34,930 bases of DNA from CAZFER01 sp964517495 (GCA_964517495.1 CAZFER010000067.1:1-34930), one strand, 5' to 3'. Shown: positions 8,145 to 17,007, numbered from the stretch's first letter. Program-made: numbers and translations. Notes: generated by a model not told the origin, from the letters alone.

Positions 8145-9401
8145 TTAAAGTGTTCCATTATACTCTCTGACTGCGTTTAGCATGGCAACGATGTTTTCAA
8201 CCGGGGTGTTGGCTTGGATGTTGTGAACGGAATTGAAGACAAAACCACCGTCTTTCGCAAAAATTTCACATCGCCGCACTACTTGTTCACGAACTTGCTC
8301 GGATGTTCCAAAGGGTAGTTCTTTTTGGGTATCGACACCACCACCCCAAAAAACTAGTCGGTCTCCATATTGATCCTTTAACATTTGGGCCTCCATGCCT
8401 TTGGCTGAACATTGAACGGGATTGATGATATCAAAACCGGAATCAATAAAGGCCTGCATAAATTTCCCCACCGCTCCACATGAATGTTTAAAGCATTTCC
8501 ATGTTGTGTGTTGATGAATCCAATCATTAACTTGCTTATAGTAAGGCAGATAAAGTGACCGGAAGGTGGATTCAGAACAAAAGGTTGATTGTTGGGTGCC
8601 AAAATCGGTGCCACACAAAAAGACAGCATCGATTCGATCTCCAACGGCCTGGTGAATCTTTTCCAGATTTTGCAGGGCATATTCACATTGCTTGCTGAAA
8701 ATTTGGTGAATGTAATCCTGACGGGTGGCGGTGGACATATACCATTCAGCCACATCACGAATGCCTTTGGGGTGCTTTAAAAAGGGAGCGGGAACCAGGG
8801 CGATATCACCAAATGCTGTGTTACCAAAGCAGGCGGCCACACCACGCTGGCCGGATGATGCCTGATCCGCTTCGGTTTGTAGATGGGCCAGGTCTTCATC
8901 AGAAATAGGCCCGAATTCTTCCAAATTATCTTCCACATTCAATGTATTCTCATCGAGGGGTGGTTGTCGAATGATCGTATCGAAGAAATATCCTCCTTTA
9001 GGCATACGCCCACTGGGTGGGGCGCTGGTATCACCTTCGGGGTAGATCAACGTATCTCCATTTTCATCGGTGGTGGTATTGAAATGTTCAGATACCAATA
9101 CCTCAAGCCCATCATACAATCGCCAAGGCTTCCAATTTTTGTTGGGGAAGCCAAACATGGTATTACGGGGGAAAACGCCGTTGGTATCGATTCCCATCGC
9201 ATCTTTTAAATCCTCATCGATCCAGCCCAGCATTTGATAAGGTTCATGGACTTTGACCGGTTGTTTGGGAAGCCCGTAATAATCTCGCAAGGCGGCGACA
9301 CAGCTGACATGAATGCCGGTTACGGCGGTGCTGCCGAAATCGATAGGGATTTCTCCCTCTTGATGGTTTAGTGCACGTTGTAATTTTTCCCGTGGTGTCA
9401 T
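8145..9401 (-). CDS. Uroporphyrinogen decarboxylase (URO-D) superfamily protein
   Basis: The 418-residue protein opens MTPREKLQRALNHQEGEIPI, the standard start of the URO-D/MtaA/CmuA-like superfamily. HSCGAVGKFMQAFIDSGFDI near residue 310 and WGGGVDTQKELPFGT near 350 match its conserved core, and GGFVFNSVHNIQANTPVEN is the usual final strand. Cysteine and histidines in KCFKHSCG fit the zinc site of the corrinoid or coenzyme M methyltransferase branch better than a haem-pathway HemE, which lacks that site. The insert near residues 95-150 is also unlike HemE. GGGAGAGG precedes the start. It lies 28 nt downstream of the galactonate-dehydratase-like gene, so co-transcription is likely. The methyl donor or substrate is unknown. 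Confidence 0.85.
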   Translation of the reverse strand: MTPREKLQRALNHQEGEIPIDFGSTAVTGIHVSCVAALRDYYGLPKQPVKVHEPYQMLGWIDEDLKDAMGIDTNGVFPRNTMFGFPNKNWKPWRLYDGLEVLVSEHFNTTTDENGDTLIYPEGDTSAPPSGRMPKGGYFFDTIIRQPPLDENTLNVEDNLEEFGPISDEDLAHLQTEADQASSGQRGVAACFGNTAFGDIALVPAPFLKHPKGIRDVAEWYMSTATRQDYIHQIFSKQCEYALQNLEKIHQAVGDRIDAVFLCGTDFGTQQSTFCSESTFRSLYLPYYKQVNDWIHQHTTWKCFKHSCGAVGKFMQAFIDSGFDIINPVQCSAKGMEAQMLKDQYGDRLVFWGGGVDTQKELPFGTSEQVREQVVRRCEIFAKDGGFVFNSVHNIQANTPVENIVAMLNAVREYNGTL

Positions 9402-9429
9402 TTTGCCTCTCCCTTTGTTGTATATTCAA

Positions 9430-10686
9430 TCACCAATCGACGACCGAGCCATCGTCTGCGTCATAGGTTTTGGGATTTTGCCAGTCATGGCCAATTTTAT
9501 CAGCCAGGGCTTCTTCATCCAGTTCAATGCCCAATCCTGGATCAGTGGGCAACTCAATATAGCCATCAATGACTTTGAAGGGATTTTTGATATATCCTAC
9601 ACCCAAAGAGGATTGTTCCTGGCATAAAAAGTTGGGGATTGAAGCGGCCATTTGAAGGCCAGCCGCCAATGAGATGGGACCGAGTGGATTATGGGGAGCA
9701 ATCGCAGCATAATAGGCTTCCGCCATCCCGGCAATAAGCCGCACTTCGGTGATCCCGCCTGCGTGGCACAGATCAGGTTGTAGAATACTGGCGGCACTTT
9801 TTTCCAAAATCTCGCGGAATCCCCATTTAGTGAATATCCTCTCACCTGTGGCAATGGGAAGATGAGTGCCGTGTGCGATTTCTGCCATGCTATCCACGTT
9901 TTGGCATTGGACGGGTTCTTCGATAAAGAAGGGTTGAAAAGGCTCCAACGCTTTGACCAGCAGCTTGGCGGTTTGGGGGAAAATAGCCCCGTGAAAATCG
10001 ATGGCGATGTCAATATCCGGTCCCGCGGCTTCGCGCAGCTGTCCGAAGCGTTCGGCGGCATAATCCACGAAGGCTTTGGTGTCGACGATCCGAGCCGGGC
10101 GTTTTTTGGCGACACCGGTTTTAAACGAGGTGAATCCTTGTTTTATGCCCCGCTTGATATCATCGGGCCGGCTGGCGCGCCCGTAGACTTTGATGCGATC
10201 CCGTGTGGGTCCACCAAGCAGTTCATAGACAGGCACTCCCAGTGCTTTGCCTTTGATATCCCACAAGGCCTGGTCAATGCCGCTCAAGGCGCTGGTGAGA
10301 ATTGGTCCTCCGCGATAAAAGGCATGGCGGTAAATGGCTTGCCAGTGATGTACAACACGGCGTGGATCCTGGCCTACTAAATAGGGTTCGATCTCTTTGA
10401 TAGCTGTGGCGCAGGTTTCCGCACGGCCTTCGAGAATCGGTTCTCCCAGCCCGATAATCCCCGTATTGGTATACACTTTCAGGAAGAGCCAGCGTGGTTT
10501 GACCAGGAAGGTTTCCAATTTAGTAATGCGGATGGGATCTTTGGCTTTGATGGGCGCATCTTTTTGGGCTTGAGCTTCAACCTGTTGAGTATGAAGGGCG
10601 ATTGTACCTAATCCCGCCGCGGCGAAAGCATTTTTGATGACAGAGCGTCGTGTGACCGTTTGTTGGGTTTGTAAACATGGTTTCAT
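9430..10686 (-). CDS. Tat-exported D-galactonate dehydratase-like enolase-superfamily enzyme
   Basis: The 418-residue protein begins with a twin-arginine signal (TRRSVIKNAFAAAGLG, to about residue 40). The rest follows D-galactonate dehydratase (DgoD) closely. PRWLFLKV, GEPILEGRAET, YRGGPILTSALSGIDQALWD and GLGIELDEEAL all have counterparts. Metal ligands are Asp230, Glu256 and Glu282 (GER). His232 (DFHG), His332 (APHNPLGP) and Glu357 (QEQS) correspond to the catalytic residues of E. coli DgoD. The reaction would be dehydration of a sugar acid to a 2-keto-3-deoxy acid. The export signal is the odd part, since DgoD is cytoplasmic. The first gene of the minus-strand group; GGGGAG precedes the ATG. 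Other sugar-acid dehydratases of the family are possible. Confidence 0.9.
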   Translation of the reverse strand: MKPCLQTQQTVTRRSVIKNAFAAAGLGTIALHTQQVEAQAQKDAPIKAKDPIRITKLETFLVKPRWLFLKVYTNTGIIGLGEPILEGRAETCATAIKEIEPYLVGQDPRRVVHHWQAIYRHAFYRGGPILTSALSGIDQALWDIKGKALGVPVYELLGGPTRDRIKVYGRASRPDDIKRGIKQGFTSFKTGVAKKRPARIVDTKAFVDYAAERFGQLREAAGPDIDIAIDFHGAIFPQTAKLLVKALEPFQPFFIEEPVQCQNVDSMAEIAHGTHLPIATGERIFTKWGFREILEKSAASILQPDLCHAGGITEVRLIAGMAEAYYAAIAPHNPLGPISLAAGLQMAASIPNFLCQEQSSLGVGYIKNPFKVIDGYIELPTDPGLGIELDEEALADKIGHDWQNPKTYDADDGSVVDW

Positions 10687-10790
10687 AGAATTTCAACTCC
10701 CCTAAATTCAGTTTTACTCCTGTCTTTTCGATCTCACAACGATATCATACCTTAACCGGTAGATAAAAGGATGTGTAAAGGGAGATAAAT
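10687..10790. promoter_or_regulatory. Divergent promoter region
   Basis: These 104 nt separate the divergently transcribed dehydratase-like gene (-) and CocE-type hydrolase (+), so promoters for both must lie here or overlap the gene starts. No convincing -35/-10 pair or operator palindrome could be picked out by eye. GGGAG just before 10791 is the ribosome binding site of the plus-strand gene. Confidence 0.45.
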
Positions 10791-12581
10791 ATGAATACTT
10801 ATGCCATGCGCTTGTACTTCTTATTGATAATGGTATTCACTTGTTCGAATGATTTATGTTTTGCTGTGGGAACAGATATACCCAATTCTAAAGCTGAGCG
10901 TGTTAGTCTGAATTGGATATCTCCTGCTGAAATAAAGAAGACGTTACAGGATGTTCCTGCTGATTTGATCGATGAGCAGGCTGCCATCAATGGGCTGTTT
11001 GATGAAACCTACATGGTGCCCATGCGCGATGGAGTGGAACTATTCACCAAAGTTTTCAAGACACCCTTTGCGAGTAACCTGCCTGCTATTGTTATTCGTT
11101 CGCCATACGATCTTGGGGATGTGGAGGATGAAGCCGCTTTGGTCTCTCTGGCGGGATATGCCGTTGTTATCCAACATACCCGTGGCCGCTTTCAATCTGA
11201 AGGAGAGGATATGGTGTTTCAAGCGGATGGCTGGGGTGAGCTGCAGGATGGTTATGATACTATCGAATGGGCTGCCCAACAGGATTGGTGTAATGGAAAA
11301 GTGGGAACCTGGGGATATTCGGCATTGGGCATTACTGGCGCGATGGCTGCTGGTGCGAATCCACCCAGTTTAACCTGCCAGGTCATCAGTTATGCTGCTA
11401 CTACGGTTTATGGTCAAACCGCTTATCAAGGTGGTGTGCTACGCCAATCTCTATTGGAGGGTTGGCTAACTGGTAATAACAGTGAGCATATGCTTCCTGT
11501 GTTTAAAGCCCATCCCACAGACGATGCATTTTGGCAGCAATATGATATTGAATCACGTATAAATTTGATTAAAGCTCCCATTTTATTCGTGGGTGGATTT
11601 TATGATTGCTTTGAACAAGGAACGCTGAATGGTTTTATGTTGAGCCGTGAACTCGGTGATCAATCAGTGAGAGATCATCATAAGTTGGTGATGGGGCCGT
11701 GGACGCATGTGAATCAAACCAGCCGCACGCAAGGGCAGCTTAGTTATTCTCCTGAATCCGTTTATTCTTCGGAGATCACTGAGACGTTAAACTGGTTTAA
11801 CCATTGGCTGAAAGGTGAGGACAATGGTGTGGAAGATGAACCGGCGGTTCGATATTATTTAATGGGCGATGTTGATGATTTGTCCGCACCGGGCAACGAG
11901 TGGCGAACGGACGATACCTGGCCGCCTGCGGGAGCCACTTCCCATGCATTTTACTTTCAGCCTGATGGCAATTTATCACCTATCTCATCGCCTGGTTCTT
12001 CTGAATCAAGCGAGCTTATGATGAATCCTTTATCACCTGTGCCTACCATCGGAGGATTCAATCTGGAAATTCCCGCCGGACCTTATGATCAATCATCTAT
12101 CGAGCAGCGGGATGATGTGTTGGTATTTACCTCGAACGTGTTAGAAGAACCCGTTGAGGTGATAGGCAATGTTCGAGCTGTGGTGTATGCCCAAACAAAT
12201 TTAACCGATAGCGATATTGCTGTGCGATTAACCGATGTGTATCCCGATGGGCGATCCATGCTGGTGTGCGATGGGATTTTACGGGGGCAATTTCGTGAAT
12301 CATTCAGCGAACCAAGCCCTTTAAAACCGGGTGAAATCCATCGCTATGACATTGATCTTTGGAGCACCAGTTTGGTATTCAACAAAGGCCATCGTATTGG
12401 TGTGATTGTTTCTAACACGAATTCCCCCCGATTTGAAATGAATCCAATCTATCATGATACCAATGGAACCATAACCAAGATATATCATTCGAATGAATAT
12501 CCATCCCATATTCTATTACCCATCACCTCGGGAGCGCCTGATGTGGGGATTTATGATTGGAAAGCCTATTCACTGAACTAA
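10791..12581 (+). CDS. Exported CocE/NonD family alpha/beta-hydrolase
   Basis: The 596-residue protein has a signal peptide (MRLYFLLIMVFTCSNDLCFA within residues 6-25). The hydrolase begins at VPMRDGVELFTKVFKT, the usual opening of the X-Pro dipeptidyl-peptidase S15/CocE family. The triad is Ser177 in GTWGYSALG, Asp272 in GGFYDCF and His306 in GPWTHVN. The second half, from about residue 330, is the jelly-roll domain, ending near GHRIGVIVSNTNSPRF. Members cleave acyl bonds in esters (cocaine esterase), glutaryl amides or X-Pro peptides, so the substrate is undetermined. An oxyanion tyrosine is plausible at PYD (about 106). GGGAG lies before the ATG. It stands alone between the divergent group upstream and 263 nt of intergenic DNA downstream. 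Confidence 0.92.
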   Translation: MNTYAMRLYFLLIMVFTCSNDLCFAVGTDIPNSKAERVSLNWISPAEIKKTLQDVPADLIDEQAAINGLFDETYMVPMRDGVELFTKVFKTPFASNLPAIVIRSPYDLGDVEDEAALVSLAGYAVVIQHTRGRFQSEGEDMVFQADGWGELQDGYDTIEWAAQQDWCNGKVGTWGYSALGITGAMAAGANPPSLTCQVISYAATTVYGQTAYQGGVLRQSLLEGWLTGNNSEHMLPVFKAHPTDDAFWQQYDIESRINLIKAPILFVGGFYDCFEQGTLNGFMLSRELGDQSVRDHHKLVMGPWTHVNQTSRTQGQLSYSPESVYSSEITETLNWFNHWLKGEDNGVEDEPAVRYYLMGDVDDLSAPGNEWRTDDTWPPAGATSHAFYFQPDGNLSPISSPGSSESSELMMNPLSPVPTIGGFNLEIPAGPYDQSSIEQRDDVLVFTSNVLEEPVEVIGNVRAVVYAQTNLTDSDIAVRLTDVYPDGRSMLVCDGILRGQFRESFSEPSPLKPGEIHRYDIDLWSTSLVFNKGHRIGVIVSNTNSPRFEMNPIYHDTNGTITKIYHSNEYPSHILLPITSGAPDVGIYDWKAYSLN

Positions 12582-12844
12582 TACCGTTCATCAGTGTGCC
12601 AAAAAGGCTCAATATTTATTGGTTTTTTAAGATTCATCAATTAAGTGGTTTTGCTCTTATTCTTGGTTTAATCCTAATTAACATCAATGAGAAGAATTTG
12701 GTAAGATTAGTATATTGAATAGGTTATGCAATTCATGACCATCCCCAGTGTTCTATAAATCCGGTTTTTTGCCGTTTTCCCAACTATTAGGAACACGTTT
12801 TGATATACCTTTAGTTAGAACGTTATAATAAAGGAGGATTAAAA
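12582..12844. other. AT-rich intergenic region ahead of the DUF6391 trio
   Basis: No gene or clear repeat is visible. The stretch is AT-rich and must contain the promoter of the three-gene group that follows. It ends with an AAAGGAGG ribosome binding site directly ahead of the GTG start at 12845. Confidence 0.5.
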
Positions 12845-13534
12845 GTGTTTCCCCTTTTATTTGTATTTCTTATATTCATTTTGATGTTAACTAATCCGAT
12901 TATTCTTGGATTGGCGATGTTTTGGTTTATTCTGTTATTGCCGATTCTGATTTTTTTTCACTCGCTGCAGATATTACTTATTGTGCCCGCTTCGTTGTTG
13001 CAGACATTTACTAATAAGCGGGTGAGGATTAACCACGCTATCGAGCACGCCACCGCCAATGTGCTGGAAGAGAAATATGGGGTGGATAAAGTCAGTGGTT
13101 TGGCGTTTAAGGATGGCTTTAAGTTGATGGGCTTTTTGCCTGACTCATCAACATTGATGAGAGCGTCACAAGAAGCCCTTCACCGGCTGAGAAATGGTGA
13201 ATCCAATTTGGCATTGCACCCCCGTTGTGGTACATCGATTATCATAGGACAGTTTTTATTTGCCTTAATGTTTGTTATCTACTTTCTGTTTTCACATCAT
13301 TTCTCAATCATTGAAATCCTTATAGGGTTTTTATTAACCATGACCTTATCCACACCGCTGGGGTTATTGGCTCAGAAGTTTTTGACCACCAGCACCGATG
13401 TGGATGGTATGTATTTATCCTCAATCAGTATCGGCCGTTATGGCCAGGTTTATTTTAAAACCAACCATGCGTCTGAACCCTCTGTCGAGAAACCCGTATA
13501 CGGGGGCTTTTTTAGGCCGTATTTTGATTATTAA
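12845..13534 (+). CDS. DUF6391-type membrane protein
   Basis: The 229-residue protein starts at GTG behind a near-perfect AAAGGAGG, 7-8 nt away. Two hydrophobic segments fill residues 1-55. A soluble stretch follows with NHAIEHATANVLEE (63-76), a central KDGFKLMGFLP, ALHRLRNGESNLALHPRCGT (111-130), and then two more hydrophobic segments at 131-180. The NHAxEHAT and LAxHPxCGT blocks agree with my memory of the DUF6391 family of cyanobacteria and other bacteria, whose function is unknown. Their histidines and cysteine could bind a metal, which is inference only. It is first of a tight trio with an SDR (21 nt on) and a GxGYxYP-like protein. Confidence 0.75.
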   Translation: MFPLLFVFLIFILMLTNPIILGLAMFWFILLLPILIFFHSLQILLIVPASLLQTFTNKRVRINHAIEHATANVLEEKYGVDKVSGLAFKDGFKLMGFLPDSSTLMRASQEALHRLRNGESNLALHPRCGTSIIIGQFLFALMFVIYFLFSHHFSIIEILIGFLLTMTLSTPLGLLAQKFLTTSTDVDGMYLSSISIGRYGQVYFKTNHASEPSVEKPVYGGFFRPYFDY

Positions 13535-13555
13535 ATTTAATACAGGAGAAAATGT

Positions 13556-14266
13556 ATGAGTGATAAACAATTGGAAGGGAAAATCGCAGTGGTTACCGGC
13601 GGAAGCCGGGGAATTGGATTCCACATCGCCAACGCTATCCACCATGCCGGAGCAACAGTGGCCATCACAGGACGCGATTCTGAAACCTTGAAAGAGGCCG
13701 CTCAAAAAATTGGTGAACGATGCCATCCCTATGAATGTGATCATACCCAACCTGATCAAATCAAAGCGATGGCCGCCGTGGTGAATGACGGGATTGGTGT
13801 ACCAGATATATTGGTTAACAATGCAGGTGTTCATCGGACTTGCCCTGTCATCGAGATGACGTTGGACCAATGGAATGAAGTGATCAACACCAATCTGACC
13901 GGTGTCTTTTTAACCACCCAAGCCTTTTTGCCCGGAATGCTGAACAAGAATCGTGGCGATATCTTTATGATCAGCTCGATGAGCGGCAAGAGAGGCGATC
14001 CCAACGATTCCGCGTATGCCGCCAGCAAATTCGGGCTGCAGGGATTTTCGCAGTCCCTGATGTATGAGGTGCGCCGCAGCAACATACGGGTGATGGTGCT
14101 GAATCCCAGCAGTGTTGATACCCGGGATGTTGAAACTCCACCGCATGGCCCCGGGTTGCATTTGCACGCTAAAGATTTGGCAGATACCATCGTTCACCTT
14201 GCCACCATGGCTGGCCGGACTTTAATACGCGATATGGATATTTATGGTACCAATCCATTTCGTTAA
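13556..14266 (+). CDS. Short-chain dehydrogenase/reductase (SDR)
   Basis: The 236-residue protein is a classical SDR. It has TGGSRGIG (residues 14-21) for the cofactor, NNAG (88-91), Asn113 in NTNLTG, serine at about 141 in ISSMSG and the YAASK active site (Tyr154, Lys158). GR after the second beta strand (TGRDSE) permits NADP(H). The substrate cannot be read; FabG-like 3-oxoacyl or sugar/polyol oxidoreductase roles are both possible. AGGAG precedes the start. The stop codon sits inside the TAAGGAG that serves the next gene, implying translational coupling with the exported GxGYxYP-like protein 12 nt downstream. Confidence 0.93.
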   Translation: MSDKQLEGKIAVVTGGSRGIGFHIANAIHHAGATVAITGRDSETLKEAAQKIGERCHPYECDHTQPDQIKAMAAVVNDGIGVPDILVNNAGVHRTCPVIEMTLDQWNEVINTNLTGVFLTTQAFLPGMLNKNRGDIFMISSMSGKRGDPNDSAYAASKFGLQGFSQSLMYEVRRSNIRVMVLNPSSVDTRDVETPPHGPGLHLHAKDLADTIVHLATMAGRTLIRDMDIYGTNPFR

Positions 14267-14278
14267 GGAGTTTATTTA

Positions 14279-16150
14279 ATGGCCATACTGCCTTTCATCA
14301 CCTCGCTTGTCATCTGTGCGGTTGAACCTATTACACTGTTTGATCTTACCTATACGCTTGATTATGATCTGTCAAAACCCAAGCAGGCCGAGATGGCCTG
14401 GGATCATTGCCATGCTGTGGCAACTTTGCAGGGGATTGTTAATCGTGATGCGCCCCGGCTCTATCTGCGCTATGTTTCCAGCGGGGGAAAGAACGTGGAT
14501 GATTATTGGCTGGAGAAAATGACCGAACCAGGGCAATGGCTGGACGGGGTGAAGATAAACCGGGTAAAAGATATAAACGGTTTGGTCCAACGCTTTCGAG
14601 ATCATATTAACGGGGCTGTGGTTTATGATCCCCAGGTACCCGCAACCAGCAACCTGGCTTCCACGATTGCCGGGGTGGAAGACTTGATCGCCCTGCGCTA
14701 TGATCCAGCCCCTGATTCGCTTTATACGCAATTAACTCAGCAGGATGCAAAACTGCCGGTCGTTAAGCGTTTGTTGAAGAATGATGGTTCACCGCTTTTC
14801 ACTGGCGAAGGAACCATTCCCGGAACGGACATTGATTCAACCGGCAGCGCCAAATGTGACGCTTACCTATGGCTGAAACATCATTACATCGATACGGGAA
14901 AAGTCGATGCGACTTATGCCGGTTTTTATATTGATTCGTATTGGATGCAAAATCCGCGCGCCTCGGCTCCCAATCATCACACATTAACCAACCATGATTT
15001 TTTTGTGTCCCAAAAAGGCTTTTTCTTCGACCTGAATGTATGGGACGATGAAAAACCGGTGGATGATCTTCACCAGCCTTTCGGGACTGACCTTGATACG
15101 TTGAAAGCCCTTTTGCTCAGCGCCTATCAACAGGGTGGCAAGGAAAAGATGATTCACATCGGGGGATTCACGCCCTGGGCTTATAAATATACCACACATG
15201 GCCAGGCGGGTGGGAAGCATGACGGTGTCCCCACCGAGTGGGAATTCAGCCGGGTGGCCAGTGCCTACAACGCTTATGTCGATGCCGACGCCATTGGGCT
15301 GGGTGCGATGGCCAACGCATCATTCTTTATGCATTATCCACTAAAAGAGCGTTATCCCCAAAAATGGGTCAGCCGGCAGGAATTGATTGATCGTGGTTAT
15401 CTTACTACGGATGGCAAGGTCAAATTCAACGACCGTGAATTTATCATTTTCTATGTGGGGGATTACGATTCGGCGGCGTGGGTTTATCAACGTATGCCCA
15501 GCCTGTGGGATCATCCTGACCGTGGAAAGGTCCCCATGATGTGGTCGATCAGCCCGGTGTTGGACCGGCGTGCGGGAATGGCCCTCGACTACATGCGCCG
15601 CACGGCGAGTGAAAAAGATTACTTTGCCGCGGCGGACAATGGCGCGGGGTATCTTAACCCTGGCATGCTGCAGGAACCGCGCCCTGTTTCCGGCCTGCCC
15701 AGCGGACTGGACGCCTGGGCACGACACTGTAAAGAATACTATAGACGTTGGGATATAACCATCACCGGTTTTGTCATCGATGGGTATGCCCCCGGATTGA
15801 ATGAAAAGGGCCTGGATTGTTACGCCAAATTCAGCCCCAACGGAATCGTCCCACAGAAAATCCCATTAACGCTACTGCACGATGACATGCCGGTGATACG
15901 CGCCGATTACGATATTAACCAAGGCGCCGATCAGGCCGTCCGAATCATTAAAGACCGTATCAATAAACGCCCGATCCCCTTTCATTGGTTTCGCAACATC
16001 CTGAAATCACCCAGCTGGTATGTGGATGTGGTAGAGAGATTGGCGCAAGAAAATCCCAAAATCGAATTGCTGGATGCGCCAACCTTTTTTGAACTTTATC
16101 GGATTTATTTAAAGAACCACCCTGAAGCTGCACGGGGGGTGGTGGATTGA
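14279..16150 (+). CDS. GxGYxYP-like putative glycoside hydrolase, exported
   Basis: The 623-residue protein starts with a short, imperfect signal-like segment (MAILPFITSLVICAVEP) and then FDLTYTLDYDLSKP. HAVATLQGIVNRDAPRLYLRY (residues 45-65) matches the N-terminal domain of the GxGYxYP family, and ADNGAGYLNPGML at about 452-464 is the name-giving motif with Asn in place of the second Tyr. The family is predicted to be carbohydrate-active from domain context in gut and soil bacteria, but no reaction is established to my knowledge. FIIFYVGDYDSAAWVYQRMP and MMWSISPVLDRRAG are other blocks I associate with it. It is last in the trio with DUF6391 and SDR. A weak signal peptide makes export likely but not certain. 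Confidence 0.85.
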   Translation: MAILPFITSLVICAVEPITLFDLTYTLDYDLSKPKQAEMAWDHCHAVATLQGIVNRDAPRLYLRYVSSGGKNVDDYWLEKMTEPGQWLDGVKINRVKDINGLVQRFRDHINGAVVYDPQVPATSNLASTIAGVEDLIALRYDPAPDSLYTQLTQQDAKLPVVKRLLKNDGSPLFTGEGTIPGTDIDSTGSAKCDAYLWLKHHYIDTGKVDATYAGFYIDSYWMQNPRASAPNHHTLTNHDFFVSQKGFFFDLNVWDDEKPVDDLHQPFGTDLDTLKALLLSAYQQGGKEKMIHIGGFTPWAYKYTTHGQAGGKHDGVPTEWEFSRVASAYNAYVDADAIGLGAMANASFFMHYPLKERYPQKWVSRQELIDRGYLTTDGKVKFNDREFIIFYVGDYDSAAWVYQRMPSLWDHPDRGKVPMMWSISPVLDRRAGMALDYMRRTASEKDYFAAADNGAGYLNPGMLQEPRPVSGLPSGLDAWARHCKEYYRRWDITITGFVIDGYAPGLNEKGLDCYAKFSPNGIVPQKIPLTLLHDDMPVIRADYDINQGADQAVRIIKDRINKRPIPFHWFRNILKSPSWYVDVVERLAQENPKIELLDAPTFFELYRIYLKNHPEAARGVVD

Positions 16151-16256
16151 GAGAGTATTATTTACAAGATATCGAGGGGGGGATTTTAGGGGGAAAAATG
16201 ATATTTTAGCCTTGGTATCCACGCTATCCAGTGGAAGGAATATAAGATAACTTTTA
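16151..16256. other. Short intergenic region with a G-run remnant
   Basis: The stretch includes GAGGGGGGGATTTTAGGGGG at about 16172-16191, reminiscent of the G-rich repeat at 1813-1913. It lies between the convergent GxGYxYP-like gene and hicB. No clear terminator hairpin is visible. Confidence 0.4.
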
Positions 16257-16475
16257 TTATGGGGCTGCCACTTCCAGATAGGCCGATTCTGTAGAAGGTT
16301 TGGGAATGGGGTAGCCTTCCTTCCGCATTCCTTCAATATGGAATTCAATAGCTTCCTTCATATTCATTTTCACTTCCGTCCTTGTTTTAGCGGTGGAGAC
16401 ACACCCAGGAAGGTCCGGTGTATAGGCGGAAAAACCGGTTTCTGTTTTCTCAATAATAATCAGATACTTTGTCAT
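16257..16475 (-). CDS. hicB: HicB-like antitoxin
   Basis: The 72-residue protein carries the HicB partially degraded RNase H fold: YLIIIEKTETGFSAYTPDLP, then GCVSTAKTRTEV and the helix MNMKEAIEFHIEGMRKEG. It ends after PIPKP without a separate DNA-binding domain, which is the short form. HicB neutralises the RNA-cutting HicA by binding it. It starts 3 nt after the stop of hicA, so the two are translated together. The TA order toxin-first is normal for hicAB. Confidence 0.9.
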   Translation of the reverse strand: MTKYLIIIEKTETGFSAYTPDLPGCVSTAKTRTEVKMNMKEAIEFHIEGMRKEGYPIPKPSTESAYLEVAAP

Positions 16476-16478
16476 GTC

Positions 16479-16673
16479 TTATTCTCCCGGCAAAAGTTGA
16501 GCCTGCTTTAGAATACTATTTTGTGTGCCTGGGGCAAGATCATCATTCGGTTTTCCGGCTACGGTCACAAGACCGACCTTCTGTTGATGTTTATACTGTC
16601 GATGGCTACCCCGGATTCTAACAAGATGCCATCCATCCGCCTGGATTATTTGGATGATTTCCCGTACTTTCAT
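16479..16673 (-). CDS. hicA: HicA-like mRNA interferase toxin
   Basis: The 64-residue protein has the HicA double-stranded-RNA-binding-like fold. It opens KVREIIQIIQADGWHLVRIR, and GSHRQYKH contains the conserved active-site histidine. LVTVAGKPNDDLAPGT and SILKQAQL are also typical. It would cut mRNA when HicB is lost. The length is normal and no damage is visible, so the pair looks intact. GGAA precedes the start. Confidence 0.9.
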   Translation of the reverse strand: MKVREIIQIIQADGWHLVRIRGSHRQYKHQQKVGLVTVAGKPNDDLAPGTQNSILKQAQLLPGE

Positions 16674-17007
16674 GGATCAATTTCCAGACCATGAGAAATA
16701 ATATAATGGTTTATGTTTTTCCAATACTCCCACCAACTATTCACTCAAACCAGTGTTCCACCATTCCATTCATAATTTCAATTACTGAAATGTATTTATT
16801 GTTCAGCTATTTTGAAAAAATTTGCTCATGGGAAGTTTTTGATAATGTGGTTTTGGTTAATTCGTTGTTTGCAGTCTATCCAGGGTGGTTTTCAAGGGTA
16901 AAGAACGACTTTTTACCCTTGGCACCCGGCGTGGGTGCCAGTGATCTGAAATATTTCTTTCCATGTAAAACGCCACATACCGTCCGCTGGAGGTGTTTGA
17001 TATTCTA
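16674..17007. other. Non-coding stretch with stacked hairpins
   Basis: The stretch separates the hicAB and DUF4258 pairs. An open frame on the plus strand here shows no domain, no export signal and no conserved feature, and it reads through the hairpins at 16893-16940, so I do not call it. Confidence 0.6.
16893..16940. repeat. CAAGGGT/ACCCTTG inverted repeat, copy 1, joined to a GGCACCC hairpin
   Basis: CAAGGGTAAA (16893-16902) and TTTACCCTTG (16912-16921) form a perfect 10-bp stem. Immediately after it TGGCACCC (16920-16927) pairs with GGGTGCCA (16933-16940) around GGCGT. The two stems share the bases at 16920-16921, so they could be alternative or stacked structures. A related first stem lies at 17620-17650. 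Confidence 0.7.

Noticed and set aside
13493..13516. CCCGTATACGGG palindrome followed by a T-run as a terminator
   Set aside because: It lies inside the DUF6391 coding end, has only four GC pairs around TATA, and the SDR gene follows 40 nt later on the same strand, so a stop here is unlikely.
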